Below are positions 39,632 to 47,859 of a DNA stretch of 64,000 bases, in pieces (position 1 is the stretch's first letter; each line of letters starts with the position of its first letter). Location: positions 1-64,000 of the forward strand of contig DVGI01000009.1 in NCBI GenBank assembly GCA_018712805.1, given 5' to 3'. This stretch comes from Candidatus Fimenecus excrementavium. Lineage in GTDB: Bacteria > Bacillota > Clostridia > Oscillospirales > Acutalibacteraceae. The notes below the pieces were generated by a model. That model was not told the origin of the DNA and did not search any database. It was given only the letters and a program-made list of their open reading frames with translations. Position numbers and translations under genes: made by a program.

Positions 39632-41998
39632 ATGTATCAGGTAATCAAACGTGACGGCAAAAAAGTGGATTTTGACCTTTCCAAAATCACGGAAGCTATC
39701 CGCAAGGCTTTTGAAGCGCAGAACCGGCAATACAATATGGATATTATTGAAATGCTGGCGCTCAAAGTCACGGCGGACTTTGAAAAGAAAATCAAAGACG
39801 GGTTTATCGGGGTTGAGGACATTCAAGACAGCGTCGAAGCCGTGTTGATTGCCGCAGATTACGCCGACGTGGCGAAAGGTTATATCCTTTACAGAAAACA
39901 GCGCGAAAAAATCCGCAACATGAAATCCACCGTGCTGGATTATAAAGAAATCGTCGACAATTACGTGCACCTGACCGACTGGCGCGTCAAGGAAAACTCC
40001 ACCGTGACCTATTCCGTCGGCGGCTTGATTTTGAGCAACTCCGGCGCAATTACGGCAAACTACTGGCTGTCGGAAATTTACGACGAGGAAATTTCCCGGG
40101 CGCACAGAAACGCCGATATTCACATTCACGACCTTTCGATGTTAACCGGCTATTGTGCCGGCTGGTCGTTAAAACAGCTGATTCAAGAGGGATTGGGCGG
40201 CGTTCCCGGCAAAATTACCTCCGCCCCCGCGGCGCATCTTTCCACCCTTTGCAACCAAATGGTGAACTTCTTAGGCATTATGCAAAACGAGTGGGCGGGC
40301 GCGCAGGCGTTCTCTTCATTCGACACCTATCTTGCTCCATTTGTAAAGGTAGATAACTTAACATATAAAGAAGTCAAACAGTGCATTCAGTCGTTCATTT
40401 ACGGCGTCAACACCCCCAGCCGTTGGGGCACACAGTCACCGTTCACCAACATTACGCTCGACTGGACCGTGCCGAACGACCTTGCCGAACTCAACGCGAT
40501 CGTCGGCGGCAAGGAAATGGACTTCAAATATAAAGACTGCAAAAAAGAAATGGATATGGTCAATAAGGCATTTATCGAAATCATGGTCGAAGGCGACGCC
40601 AACGGCCGCGGTTTCCAATATCCGATTCCGACCTATTCCATCACCAAAGATTTCGACTGGTCCGAAACCGAAAACAACAAGCTGTTGTTTGAAATGACCG
40701 CCAAATACGGCACGCCGTATTTCTCGAACTATATCAACAGCGATATGGAGCCCAGCGACGTCCGTTCGATGTGTTGCCGTTTGCGTCTGGATTTGCGCGA
40801 ACTGCGCAAGAAATCCGGCGGCTTCTTCGGCAGCGGCGAAAGCACCGGCTCGGTCGGCGTTGTTACCATCAACATTCCGCGCATCGCCTATCTTTCCAAA
40901 GACGAAACGGAATTTTACAAGCGCCTGGACCATATGATGGATATTGCGGCGCGCTCCTTAAAAATCAAGCGTGACATCATCACCCGTCTTTTGAATGAAG
41001 GGCTTTATCCCTACACCAAACGCTATCTCGGCACGTTCAACAACCACTTCTCGACCATCGGCCTTATCGGCATGAACGAAGCCTGCCTCAACGCCAACTG
41101 GATTCGCGAAGACCTCGGCCACGAAAAGGCACAGCAGTTCACCAAAGACGTGCTCAACCACATGCGTGAGCGCCTGTCTGATTATCAGGAGCAGTACGGC
41201 GACCTGTATAATTTGGAAGCGACGCCGGCGGAATCCACGACCTATCGTTTGGCGAAACACGACGTGGAGCGTTACCCCGACATCATCACGGCGGCGGGCG
41301 ACTGCGGCACACCGTATTACACCAATAGTTCGCACCTGCCCGTGGACTTCACCGCGGACATCTTCGAGGCGCTGGACATTCAGGATGAATTGCAGACGCT
41401 TTACACCTCCGGCACGGTGTTCCACGCGTTCTTGGGCGAAAAACTGCCCAGCTGGCAGTCCGCCGCGAATCTCGTGCGCAAAATCGCCGAAAACTACAAA
41501 CTGCCGTATTACACGCTTTCCCCGACCTATTCGGTCTGTAAGGACCACGGCTATATCGCCGGCGAGCACTACACCTGCCCCGAGTGCGGCAATGTGACCG
41601 AAGTTTACAGCCGTATTACCGGCTATTACCGCCCGGTGCAGAACTGGAACGACGGCAAAGCCGAGGAATTCAAACACAGAAAACTTTATGACATTGCCAA
41701 TTCTCATTTGAGAAGAGAGCGTCCGACGGCGTCGCAAAGCGCCGCACCCGCAGTTAACAAGAATACGGCGGACAATCTCCTTTTGTTCACCACCAAAACC
41801 TGCCCGAACTGCAAAATGGCAAAGGCGGTTTTAGACAAAGCCGGCCTTGCCTATACCGTCGTGGACGCCGAAGAAAATGCGGACATGACCGAGCAGTATG
41901 GCGTGACCCAGGCGCCGACGCTTATTGCGGTCGGTGCGGATAAATTCACAGCATATGCAAATGCTTCTAATATCCGAGCGTTTGCAGAAAGGGCTTAA
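39632..41998 (+). CDS. nrdD: Anaerobic ribonucleotide reductase with fused C-terminal redoxin domain
   Basis: A 788-residue class III ribonucleotide reductase with an unusual tail. The ATP-cone is at about 1-90 (VIKRDGKKVDFDLSKITEAI). The barrel has MCCRLRLD (Cys381, Cys382) at the place of the active-site cysteine, and GMNEACLN (Cys485). The zinc site uses Cys636, His639 or another ligand, Cys649 and Cys652. RITGYYRPVQNWNDGK puts the glycyl radical at Gly664. After a linker of about 25 residues rich in Ala/Ser, a glutaredoxin/thioredoxin-like domain (about 714-788) has KTCPNCKMAK (Cys724, Cys727) and the cis-Pro motif QAPTLI. The redoxin probably reduces the active-site disulfide after each turnover. 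trxB follows three bases later. Confidence 0.95.
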   Translation: MYQVIKRDGKKVDFDLSKITEAIRKAFEAQNRQYNMDIIEMLALKVTADFEKKIKDGFIGVEDIQDSVEAVLIAADYADVAKGYILYRKQREKIRNMKSTVLDYKEIVDNYVHLTDWRVKENSTVTYSVGGLILSNSGAITANYWLSEIYDEEISRAHRNADIHIHDLSMLTGYCAGWSLKQLIQEGLGGVPGKITSAPAAHLSTLCNQMVNFLGIMQNEWAGAQAFSSFDTYLAPFVKVDNLTYKEVKQCIQSFIYGVNTPSRWGTQSPFTNITLDWTVPNDLAELNAIVGGKEMDFKYKDCKKEMDMVNKAFIEIMVEGDANGRGFQYPIPTYSITKDFDWSETENNKLLFEMTAKYGTPYFSNYINSDMEPSDVRSMCCRLRLDLRELRKKSGGFFGSGESTGSVGVVTINIPRIAYLSKDETEFYKRLDHMMDIAARSLKIKRDIITRLLNEGLYPYTKRYLGTFNNHFSTIGLIGMNEACLNANWIREDLGHEKAQQFTKDVLNHMRERLSDYQEQYGDLYNLEATPAESTTYRLAKHDVERYPDIITAAGDCGTPYYTNSSHLPVDFTADIFEALDIQDELQTLYTSGTVFHAFLGEKLPSWQSAANLVRKIAENYKLPYYTLSPTYSVCKDHGYIAGEHYTCPECGNVTEVYSRITGYYRPVQNWNDGKAEEFKHRKLYDIANSHLRRERPTASQSAAPAVNKNTADNLLLFTTKTCPNCKMAKAVLDKAGLAYTVVDAEENADMTEQYGVTQAPTLIAVGADKFTAYANASNIRAFAERA

Positions 41999-42000
41999 AT

Positions 42001-42915
42001 ATGATTGATATTTTAATCATCGGCGCCGGAACCGCCGGCCTGACCGCGGCAATTTATGCTGCGCGCGCCGGCAAATCCGTGACCGTGTTGGAATGTGAAA
42101 GCATCGGCGGGCAGATTAGCTCTTCGCCGCTGGTCGAAAACTACCCCGGCTATCAAAACATCAGCGGCAGCGCGTTCTCCGATGCGCTTTACGAACAGGC
42201 AACGGCGCTCGGCGCAAAATTAGAGTTTGCCCGCGCGACTTCCGTGCAGGACAAAGGCGACCGAAAGATTGTCACCACCGACAGCGGAACGACGTTTGAA
42301 TGCCGCGCGCTGATTGTGGCAAGCGGCGTAAAGCACCGCCATTTAGGCATCGACGCTGAAGCCGCCTACGCCGGCCGCGGGGTGTCTTATTGCGCGATTT
42401 GTGACGGCGCGTTTTTCCGCAATAAAATTACGGCGGTTGTCGGCGGCGGCAACGCTGCACTGCAAAGCGCCATTTATCTTTCCGACATCTGCGAAAAAGT
42501 TTATTTGATTCACCGCCGCACCGGTTTTCGCGCGGAACAGGCGGTTGTCGAGAAAATGCAGTCGATCGGCAATATCGAGCAGCTGCTCAATAAAACGGTC
42601 GCTGACCTTTCCGGCGAACCGACGCTTTCCACCGTCACATTGCGCGACACCGTGACCGGGGAGACCTCTGAAATCACGGTCAACGGCTTGTTCGTCTCGA
42701 TTGGCCAAGTGCCCGAAAACGACGTGTACCGTGATTTGATAAAGCTTGACGAAAGCGGCTTTATCGTCGCCGACGAGTCTTGCCTGACCTCTTGCCCGGG
42801 CGTGTTCGCGGCAGGGGATTGCCGGACAAAAAAGATTCGCCAGCTGACCACCGCTGCGGCGGACGGCAGCGTCGCCGCCCTCGCCGCCTGCGACTATGTC
42901 AACCAATTTGCGTAA
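42001..42915 (+). CDS. trxB: Thioredoxin reductase-like flavoprotein
   Basis: A 304-residue FAD/NAD(P)H pyridine nucleotide-disulfide enzyme. The N-terminal FAD motif is ILIIGAGTAGLTAAIYAARA. The redox-active CAIC (Cys131, Cys134) sits in SYCAICDGAFF, where CATC is usual. The second dinucleotide motif VVGGGNAALQSAIYLS is followed by HRRTGFRAE, and the C-terminal FAD contact is GVFAAGDC. HRR suggests NADPH use, as in classical TrxB, although some clostridial enzymes of this type take electrons from ferredoxin. It starts three bases after the redoxin-fused NrdD, which is its probable electron acceptor. Confidence 0.93.
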   Translation: MIDILIIGAGTAGLTAAIYAARAGKSVTVLECESIGGQISSSPLVENYPGYQNISGSAFSDALYEQATALGAKLEFARATSVQDKGDRKIVTTDSGTTFECRALIVASGVKHRHLGIDAEAAYAGRGVSYCAICDGAFFRNKITAVVGGGNAALQSAIYLSDICEKVYLIHRRTGFRAEQAVVEKMQSIGNIEQLLNKTVADLSGEPTLSTVTLRDTVTGETSEITVNGLFVSIGQVPENDVYRDLIKLDESGFIVADESCLTSCPGVFAAGDCRTKKIRQLTTAAADGSVAALAACDYVNQFA

Positions 42916-42928
42916 TTGATTCAACCAA

Positions 42929-42966
42929 TAAAAAACACCGGACGAAAATCCGGTGTTTTTTATTTT
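42929..42966. terminator. Bidirectional terminator
   Basis: ATAAAAAACACCGGA-CGAAAA-TCCGGTGTTTTTTATTTT lies between trxB and the convergent XRE gene. Confidence 0.94.
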
Positions 42967-43168
42967 ATTCCTCGGAAATCTCAAACAACTCGTTCGGCGT
43001 GCAGTTCAGCAGCAGGCAAAGCGTTTCTATGTTTTCGTAGCGAATGGATTTGGTTTGGTTGTTGACCATGCGGTTGAAATTTTGATAACTCATGCCGAGT
43101 TGTTTATATAACCAGTATTTTGTTTTTCCGTTTTTCTCGAGCAATTCCAAAACTCTTAACTTTATCAT
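42965..43168 (-). CDS. Small XRE-type (Cro/C1) helix-turn-helix protein
   Basis: A 67-residue protein that is nothing but one helix-turn-helix domain: MIKLRVLELLEKNGKTKYWL, then QLGMSYQNFNRMVNNQTKSI and the end LCLLLNCTPNELFEISEE. This matches the YozG-type small XRE group of Firmicutes. Its targets are unknown. I chose the ATG at 43168, which has GAGGAA about eight bases upstream; an ATG six codons earlier is also in frame but falls on that binding site. Confidence 0.85.
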   Translation of the reverse strand: MIKLRVLELLEKNGKTKYWLYKQLGMSYQNFNRMVNNQTKSIRYENIETLCLLLNCTPNELFEISEE

Positions 43169-43210
43169 AAGATATTTCCTCATCACTTATATTTTAATGA
43201 TTTTGTTCCG

Positions 43211-43245
43211 AAAAAAATTCTGCACCGCCGAGAGACGGTGCAGAA
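43211..43245 (-). terminator. Terminator of fhs operon
   Basis: On the minus strand, TTCTGCACCG / CGGTGCAGAA with an eight-base loop is followed by a run of seven T. Confidence 0.92.
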
Positions 43246-43259
43246 GAGAATTTTGACAA

Positions 43260-44930
43260 TTAGAACAGCCCGGAGATTTGACCGTCGGCGTCTACATCAA
43301 TGTTGTAGGCGGCGGGGACTTTCGGAAGCCCCGGCATGGTCATAATGTCACCGGTGAGCGCGACCACAAAGCCTGCGCCCGCGGAAAGCCGCACATCGCG
43401 CACGGTCAGTGTAAAGCCCTCTGGCTTGCCGAGAAGACTCGGATTGTCCGAAAGGGAATACTGCGTTTTCGCCACGCAAACCGGAAGTTTGTCTTTGCCC
43501 AAAGCTTCGATTTCCGCAATCGCTTTCTTTGCCGCGGCGGTGTAAGTTACACCGTCCGCGCGGTAAATTTCGCGCGCAATGGTTTCGAGCTTTTCGGGAA
43601 TGGAAAGCGCGGTGTCATAAAGCGGGTGATAATCGGAAGGCTTTTCTGCAATCGTAGCGCAGACTTTTTCGGCAAGGTCTTTGCCGCCTTCGCCGCCTTT
43701 CGCGAACACTTCGGTCAACGAGACGAGAACGCCCATTTCGCGGCAGAAGTCTTCAATGACAGTAATTTCCGCGTCGGTGTCGGTGCCGAAGCGGTTAATC
43801 GCCACCACGACCGGCACGCCGTATTTGTGCATATTTTCAATGTGGGTTTTTAAGTTCACAATGCCTTTTTTTAGTGCTTCCACATTTTCCGCGCCTAAGT
43901 CCGCCTTGGCAACGCCGCCGTTGTATTTCAGCGCACGAATTGTGGCAACCAAAACGATGCAGGCGGGTTTGAGCCCTGCCACGCGGCATTTGATGTCTAA
44001 GAATTTCTCTGCGCCGAGGTCCGCGCCGAAGCCGGCCTCGGTAATGCAGTAGTCGGCAAGCTTTAAGCCGAGCTTTGTCGCCGTTACCGAGTTGCAGCCG
44101 TGCGCAATATTAGCGAACGGACCGCCGTGCATAAGCGCCGGGGTGTTTTCGAGCGTCTGCACCAAATTCGGCTTAATTGCGTCTTTGAGCAGCGCCGCCA
44201 TAGCGCCGACCGCCTGTAAATCGCGCGCGTAAACAGGTTTGCCGTCATAGGTGTACGCCACAAGCATGTCGCCGAGACGGCGTTTTAAGTCTTCCAAATC
44301 GGTTGCAAGGCACAATATCGCCATAACTTCACTCGCCACGGTAATCATGAAGTTGTCTTCCCGCGGCACGCCGTTTACCTTGCCGCCGAGACCCACAACG
44401 ACGTTGCGCAGCGCGCGGTCGTTCATGTCTAAGCACCGTTTCAAAAGAATCCGGCGCGGGTCGATACCCAGTTCGTTGCCCTGTTGCAAATGGTTGTCTA
44501 AAATCGCGCACAAAAGGTTGTTTGCCGACGTGAGCGCGTGCATATCGCCGGTGAAATGCAGGTTGATGTCTTCCATCGGTACGACCTGCGCATAGCCGCC
44601 GCCGGCCGCGCCGCCTTTCACGCCGAACACCGGGCCCATGGACGGCTCACGCAGCGCGATAATCGCGTTTTTGCCGATTTTGTGCATCGCTTCGCCGAGC
44701 CCCACGGTGACGGTGGTTTTGCCCTCGCCCGCGGGGGTGGGGTTAATCGCCGTGACCAAAATCAGTTTGCCGTCGGGCTTGTCTTTTAATTTGTCGCGAA
44801 GCGACAGCGGCAGTTTCGCCTTGTATTTGCCGTAAAATTCCAAATCATCTTCGCCGATGGAAAGTTTTTTTGCAACTTCCGCAATCGGAAGCATTTTCGC
44901 GCCCTGCGCAATTTCAATATCCGAAAGCAT
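43260..44930 (-). CDS. fhs: Formate-tetrahydrofolate ligase
   Basis: Makes 10-formyl-tetrahydrofolate from formate, THF and ATP, feeding purine synthesis, formyl-Met and, in acetogens, the methyl branch of the Wood-Ljungdahl pathway. The 556-residue protein is full length. [18 protein letters not shown] is the ATP loop. [20 protein letters not shown] and [12 protein letters not shown] are both strongly conserved, and the C-terminus has [21 protein letters not shown]. The AGGAGG site lies inside the last codons of the response regulator gene, so it is cotranscribed with the two-component system. No other one-carbon genes are adjacent. Confidence 0.97.
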   Translation of the reverse strand: MLSDIEIAQGAKMLPIAEVAKKLSIGEDDLEFYGKYKAKLPLSLRDKLKDKPDGKLILVTAINPTPAGEGKTTVTVGLGEAMHKIGKNAIIALREPSMGPVFGVKGGAAGGGYAQVVPMEDINLHFTGDMHALTSANNLLCAILDNHLQQGNELGIDPRRILLKRCLDMNDRALRNVVVGLGGKVNGVPREDNFMITVASEVMAILCLATDLEDLKRRLGDMLVAYTYDGKPVYARDLQAVGAMAALLKDAIKPNLVQTLENTPALMHGGPFANIAHGCNSVTATKLGLKLADYCITEAGFGADLGAEKFLDIKCRVAGLKPACIVLVATIRALKYNGGVAKADLGAENVEALKKGIVNLKTHIENMHKYGVPVVVAINRFGTDTDAEITVIEDFCREMGVLVSLTEVFAKGGEGGKDLAEKVCATIAEKPSDYHPLYDTALSIPEKLETIAREIYRADGVTYTAAAKKAIAEIEALGKDKLPVCVAKTQYSLSDNPSLLGKPEGFTLTVRDVRLSAGAGFVVALTGDIMTMPGLPKVPAAYNIDVDADGQISGLF

Positions 44931-44931
44931 T

Positions 44932-45732
44932 TTATTTTCCTCCTAAAATCCTTTGAATGTGCACTCTTGTAGGCTGTGCCCAAGTATAGCCGACCATGTA
45001 TTCGCCGGAATAGTTTTCCATAGCGGATTCTTTTTTGTCGAGCAGTTCGTAAAAGTCACAAACGAATTTTTCCGTATCCACGCTTCGCTGGTTGCGCGCG
45101 TCAACCAAAATTTCGGAAATTCCCGCGTCCGCTAAGGATACGCGCAGGCTTTTAAGCACCTTGCGGAACAGCGACTGCACGGTTTCGTCATATTCGCGGT
45201 CCGGCCAAAGGGTGGCAATCGCGTTTTCCGTTGTCACACTGCCGCCGCGTCGGTCTACAAGAAGCGCTAAAAACTCTTTGGCTTTTGCGCTCGAAAAATA
45301 GACAGGTTTGTTTTGGTAAAACACGTCGAAATAGCCGAACGTGTGCACAAAGATATCCGGCCGCGGCTTCTTTTGGGGAAGGGCCTCCGCTTTTTCAATT
45401 TGTTCGCGAATCATCTCGTCGGAAAACGGCTTTAACACATAGCCGATCGCATTGACCGAAAACGCGTCATAGGCATATTCTTTAAAACCGGTGACAAAGA
45501 CAATGCGAATTTCCGGGTCGATGCGATTAAGCCTTTTTGCAAGCTCCAGCCCCGTCATCACCGGCATTTCGATGTCCAAAAACGCAAGGTCGATTTTGTG
45601 GCGCGCGGCGTGCTCAAGCGCGTCGGTAGGGTTGCTGAAGGCGTAAAAATCCTGTACGCTCGGGAACTGACTGCAAATATCCTGCAAGTCTTCTAAGGGG
45701 AGGCGTTCGTCGTCTACTGCGATGACATGCAT
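44932..45732 (-). CDS. Response regulator, REC plus winged-helix output
   Basis: A 266-residue regulator. The receiver domain spans 1-120 with the acidic pocket VDDER, phospho-acceptor Asp53 in [12 protein letters not shown], and Lys in YVLKPFS. After a short linker, an OmpR/SARP-like winged-helix domain follows (about 130-230): [20 protein letters not shown] and [20 protein letters not shown]. The C-terminal tail is short and basic. This REC-SARP layout is common in Clostridia next to 7TM sensor kinases. It pairs with the kinase upstream and is followed directly by fhs. Confidence 0.92.
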   Translation of the reverse strand: MHVIAVDDERLPLEDLQDICSQFPSVQDFYAFSNPTDALEHAARHKIDLAFLDIEMPVMTGLELAKRLNRIDPEIRIVFVTGFKEYAYDAFSVNAIGYVLKPFSDEMIREQIEKAEALPQKKPRPDIFVHTFGYFDVFYQNKPVYFSSAKAKEFLALLVDRRGGSVTTENAIATLWPDREYDETVQSLFRKVLKSLRVSLADAGISEILVDARNQRSVDTEKFVCDFYELLDKKESAMENYSGEYMVGYTWAQPTRVHIQRILGGK

Positions 45733-45750
45733 GTTGTTTTCTCCTTTTAT

Positions 45751-47664
45751 TTACTGTTCTTTTGTAGCTGAATTTTTGGGAATACGAATGATGACGCAAG
45801 TGCCGACGCCTTTTTCGCTTTCAATCGAAACGGTGGCGTGCATCATGTTTTCAAAACGATAGCGAATGTTCTGAATCCCGACGTGGGAGCGCCCGTCGTC
45901 TTCTTCAATGGCGCTCGGGTCAAAGCCGACGCCGTCGTCTTTGACAGTGACAATATAATCTTTGTCGTCCGAAGCAGTGGAAATGCGCACCGTGCCGCCC
46001 TCAGGCTTTTTGGTGACGCCGTGCTTAATGGCGTTTTCCACAATCGGCTGAATGCTCAAAGTCGGCACACAGAATTTCTTTTCTTGAATATCATATTCGA
46101 TTTTGAGCTTGTCCGAAAAACGCAGAAGCTCAATGTCGCAATAATATTTAACGTGGGCGAGCTCCGTTTCAAACGGAATGGGCTCGGTGTGGGTTAAACT
46201 GTCCATGTTGCCGCGCAGGTAATAGGAAAAATCAATGACCGCCTGCTCCGCTTTTTTGGGGTCGCGGCGAATCAGCGACTTAATCGTGTTGAGCGCGTTA
46301 TACAGGAAATGCGGCTGAATTTGGGAAATCATAACCGCCATATTGGCTTTTTCCACTTCGTGTTCCAATTCACGTGCTTCGCGGGCGCGCTGGAACAGCT
46401 TTGCGGCCTTGTCGGCGTGGATGATTGTCAGCTGCAGCGCGAACAGCGAAAGGCAAACCGGCATGAACGACGAGCACAAAAACGGCATCATACCGTTGGT
46501 ATAAAGCGCGTCGACCGTAATGCCCGCGAAAATAAACAGATAGGCAAAACAAAGCCGCCCGGCGTAAGGATCGCCTTTTGCGAGCTCCTGACAAAGCCGG
46601 TTAATCACGTAAAGGTCGGCGAGCGTGGATACCAGTTGTAAAACCACGAAATAATAATTGTTGTAAACCGAGGTCGGCAAGAACGAGACCCCGACCACAA
46701 CGAGCAAAAACGCCGCCGATAAAAACGCCGTAAATTCTTTGGAAAGCTTGAGCCGCAGTTCATCTTGCAAATAAATGAGCGACACAAGCTTAATAATAAA
46801 CGTGCTCGCAAACATCAAAAGCGTCATTCGCTCATAGCTGAGGTTAAAAAACCACGGCTGTGAAATGGCATAGCCCTCTGTGGAAATCATCATGCGAAAC
46901 GCAAGGCACAAAAACAAAACCGGAAGCCAGCCGGAGAAATAACGGACTTTTGACAAAAAGCCCAAAATGAATAAAATAATCGCGGCGTAGATAACAATCC
47001 CGATGAACGCGTAGCGAATTCCCAAAAAAGAATAGGTGTAATTTTGGGTGTAGGAATGGTCCGCAATAATGGGCGCCAAATAAAGCCCGGAATAAGATTC
47101 CGACGAAATCTCAATCACAATTTCGTGTTCCTCCGACGTAAGCAGGATTTTTTGCTTCGACGAAGAGGGGGTGGACCAGGTGTCCGTCGCCGATTTCGAA
47201 AGCGTACCGCTTTCCGTGACGAGTTGACCGTCTAAATAAATGCGGTAGGCGCTCGCAATGTTCGGAATGTATATCGTAACGGGGTCTTTATAAGAAAACC
47301 CTTTGATATAGGCGCGGTAAGAAGCATAGCCGCCGCTTTCATAAGGCGAGTCATAAAGCGGATTGCCCGCCCAAGAAGAAGGCACATTGAGCATTTCGGA
47401 CATTTTAGGTTCACCTTGCGGGTCGCTTTCGATAAACTGCCGATAATAAAATTCCCACTCGCCCTCTAAATAATAGCGGCTGTGTTTATGAAACGGGCGC
47501 GCGTCGGTGCAGTCAAACACCGCGTTCACAGGCGTTAGATTGTCCGATTTTAACGACAAATTGCCGAAAAAATGCATCAGAAAAACACTTCCGGCGGCAA
47601 GCAAAACAAAAAATAACAAAGCAAGGTTGGCGTTTTTCCTGCGCGGTTTTTGCCGTGCTTTCAC
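45751..47664 (-). CDS. Sensor histidine kinase with 7TM-DISM input
   Basis: A 637-residue membrane kinase. One N-terminal helix (about 13-35) leads to an extracellular jelly-roll domain (about 60-210; HSRYYLEGEWEFYY, YASYRAYIKGF, IASAYRIYLDGQLV) of the 7TMR-DISM type that binds carbohydrates in relatives. Seven predicted helices (about 220-410) and a coiled coil lead to a LytS-type kinase domain, with QIQPHFLYNALNTIKSLI carrying the phospho-acceptor His452, IQPIVENAIKHG (N box) and VKDDGVGFDP (G box). I chose the GTG at 47664 with AAAGGAGGTG upstream. It forms one operon with the response regulator and fhs. Confidence 0.93.
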   Translation of the reverse strand: MKARQKPRRKNANLALLFFVLLAAGSVFLMHFFGNLSLKSDNLTPVNAVFDCTDARPFHKHSRYYLEGEWEFYYRQFIESDPQGEPKMSEMLNVPSSWAGNPLYDSPYESGGYASYRAYIKGFSYKDPVTIYIPNIASAYRIYLDGQLVTESGTLSKSATDTWSTPSSSKQKILLTSEEHEIVIEISSESYSGLYLAPIIADHSYTQNYTYSFLGIRYAFIGIVIYAAIILFILGFLSKVRYFSGWLPVLFLCLAFRMMISTEGYAISQPWFFNLSYERMTLLMFASTFIIKLVSLIYLQDELRLKLSKEFTAFLSAAFLLVVVGVSFLPTSVYNNYYFVVLQLVSTLADLYVINRLCQELAKGDPYAGRLCFAYLFIFAGITVDALYTNGMMPFLCSSFMPVCLSLFALQLTIIHADKAAKLFQRAREARELEHEVEKANMAVMISQIQPHFLYNALNTIKSLIRRDPKKAEQAVIDFSYYLRGNMDSLTHTEPIPFETELAHVKYYCDIELLRFSDKLKIEYDIQEKKFCVPTLSIQPIVENAIKHGVTKKPEGGTVRISTASDDKDYIVTVKDDGVGFDPSAIEEDDGRSHVGIQNIRYRFENMMHATVSIESEKGVGTCVIIRIPKNSATKEQ

Positions 47665-47712
47665 ACGCGCACCTCCTTTGTCTTTCCGAATTTTGAGCGC
47701 ATTTACCCTTTT

Positions 47713-47741
47713 ATTATAGACGAAAAACCAAGATAAAACAA
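47713..47741 (-). promoter_or_regulatory. Promoter of two-component system - fhs operon
   Basis: On the minus strand, TTGTTT (47736-47741), 17 bases, TATAAT (47713-47718). Confidence 0.78.
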
Positions 47742-47765
47742 GCATTTTGTTGTATGGATTTTGAG

Positions 47766-47795
47766 TTGACAAAGGAAGCGGGAAAAGGGTATAAT
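47766..47795 (+). promoter_or_regulatory. Promoter of alaS operon
   Basis: TTGACA (47766-47771), 18 bases, TATAAT (47790-47795). The leader before alaS is only about 60 bases, too short for a T-box. Confidence 0.88.
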
Positions 47796-47859
47796 TTTTT
47801 CATTAAAAAGGAAAGTGCGGCTTTTTGCATTTTTCCGTTTTTTAAGGAGTATGGAACCT

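Noticed and set aside
40958-41737. 259-codon minus-strand frame opposite the second nrdD
   Set aside because: Antisense to conserved glycyl-radical enzyme sequence, with shadow-type composition.
47796-47859. T-box riboswitch before alaS
   Set aside because: The leader is only about 60 bases and has no specifier loop, T-box sequence or terminator.
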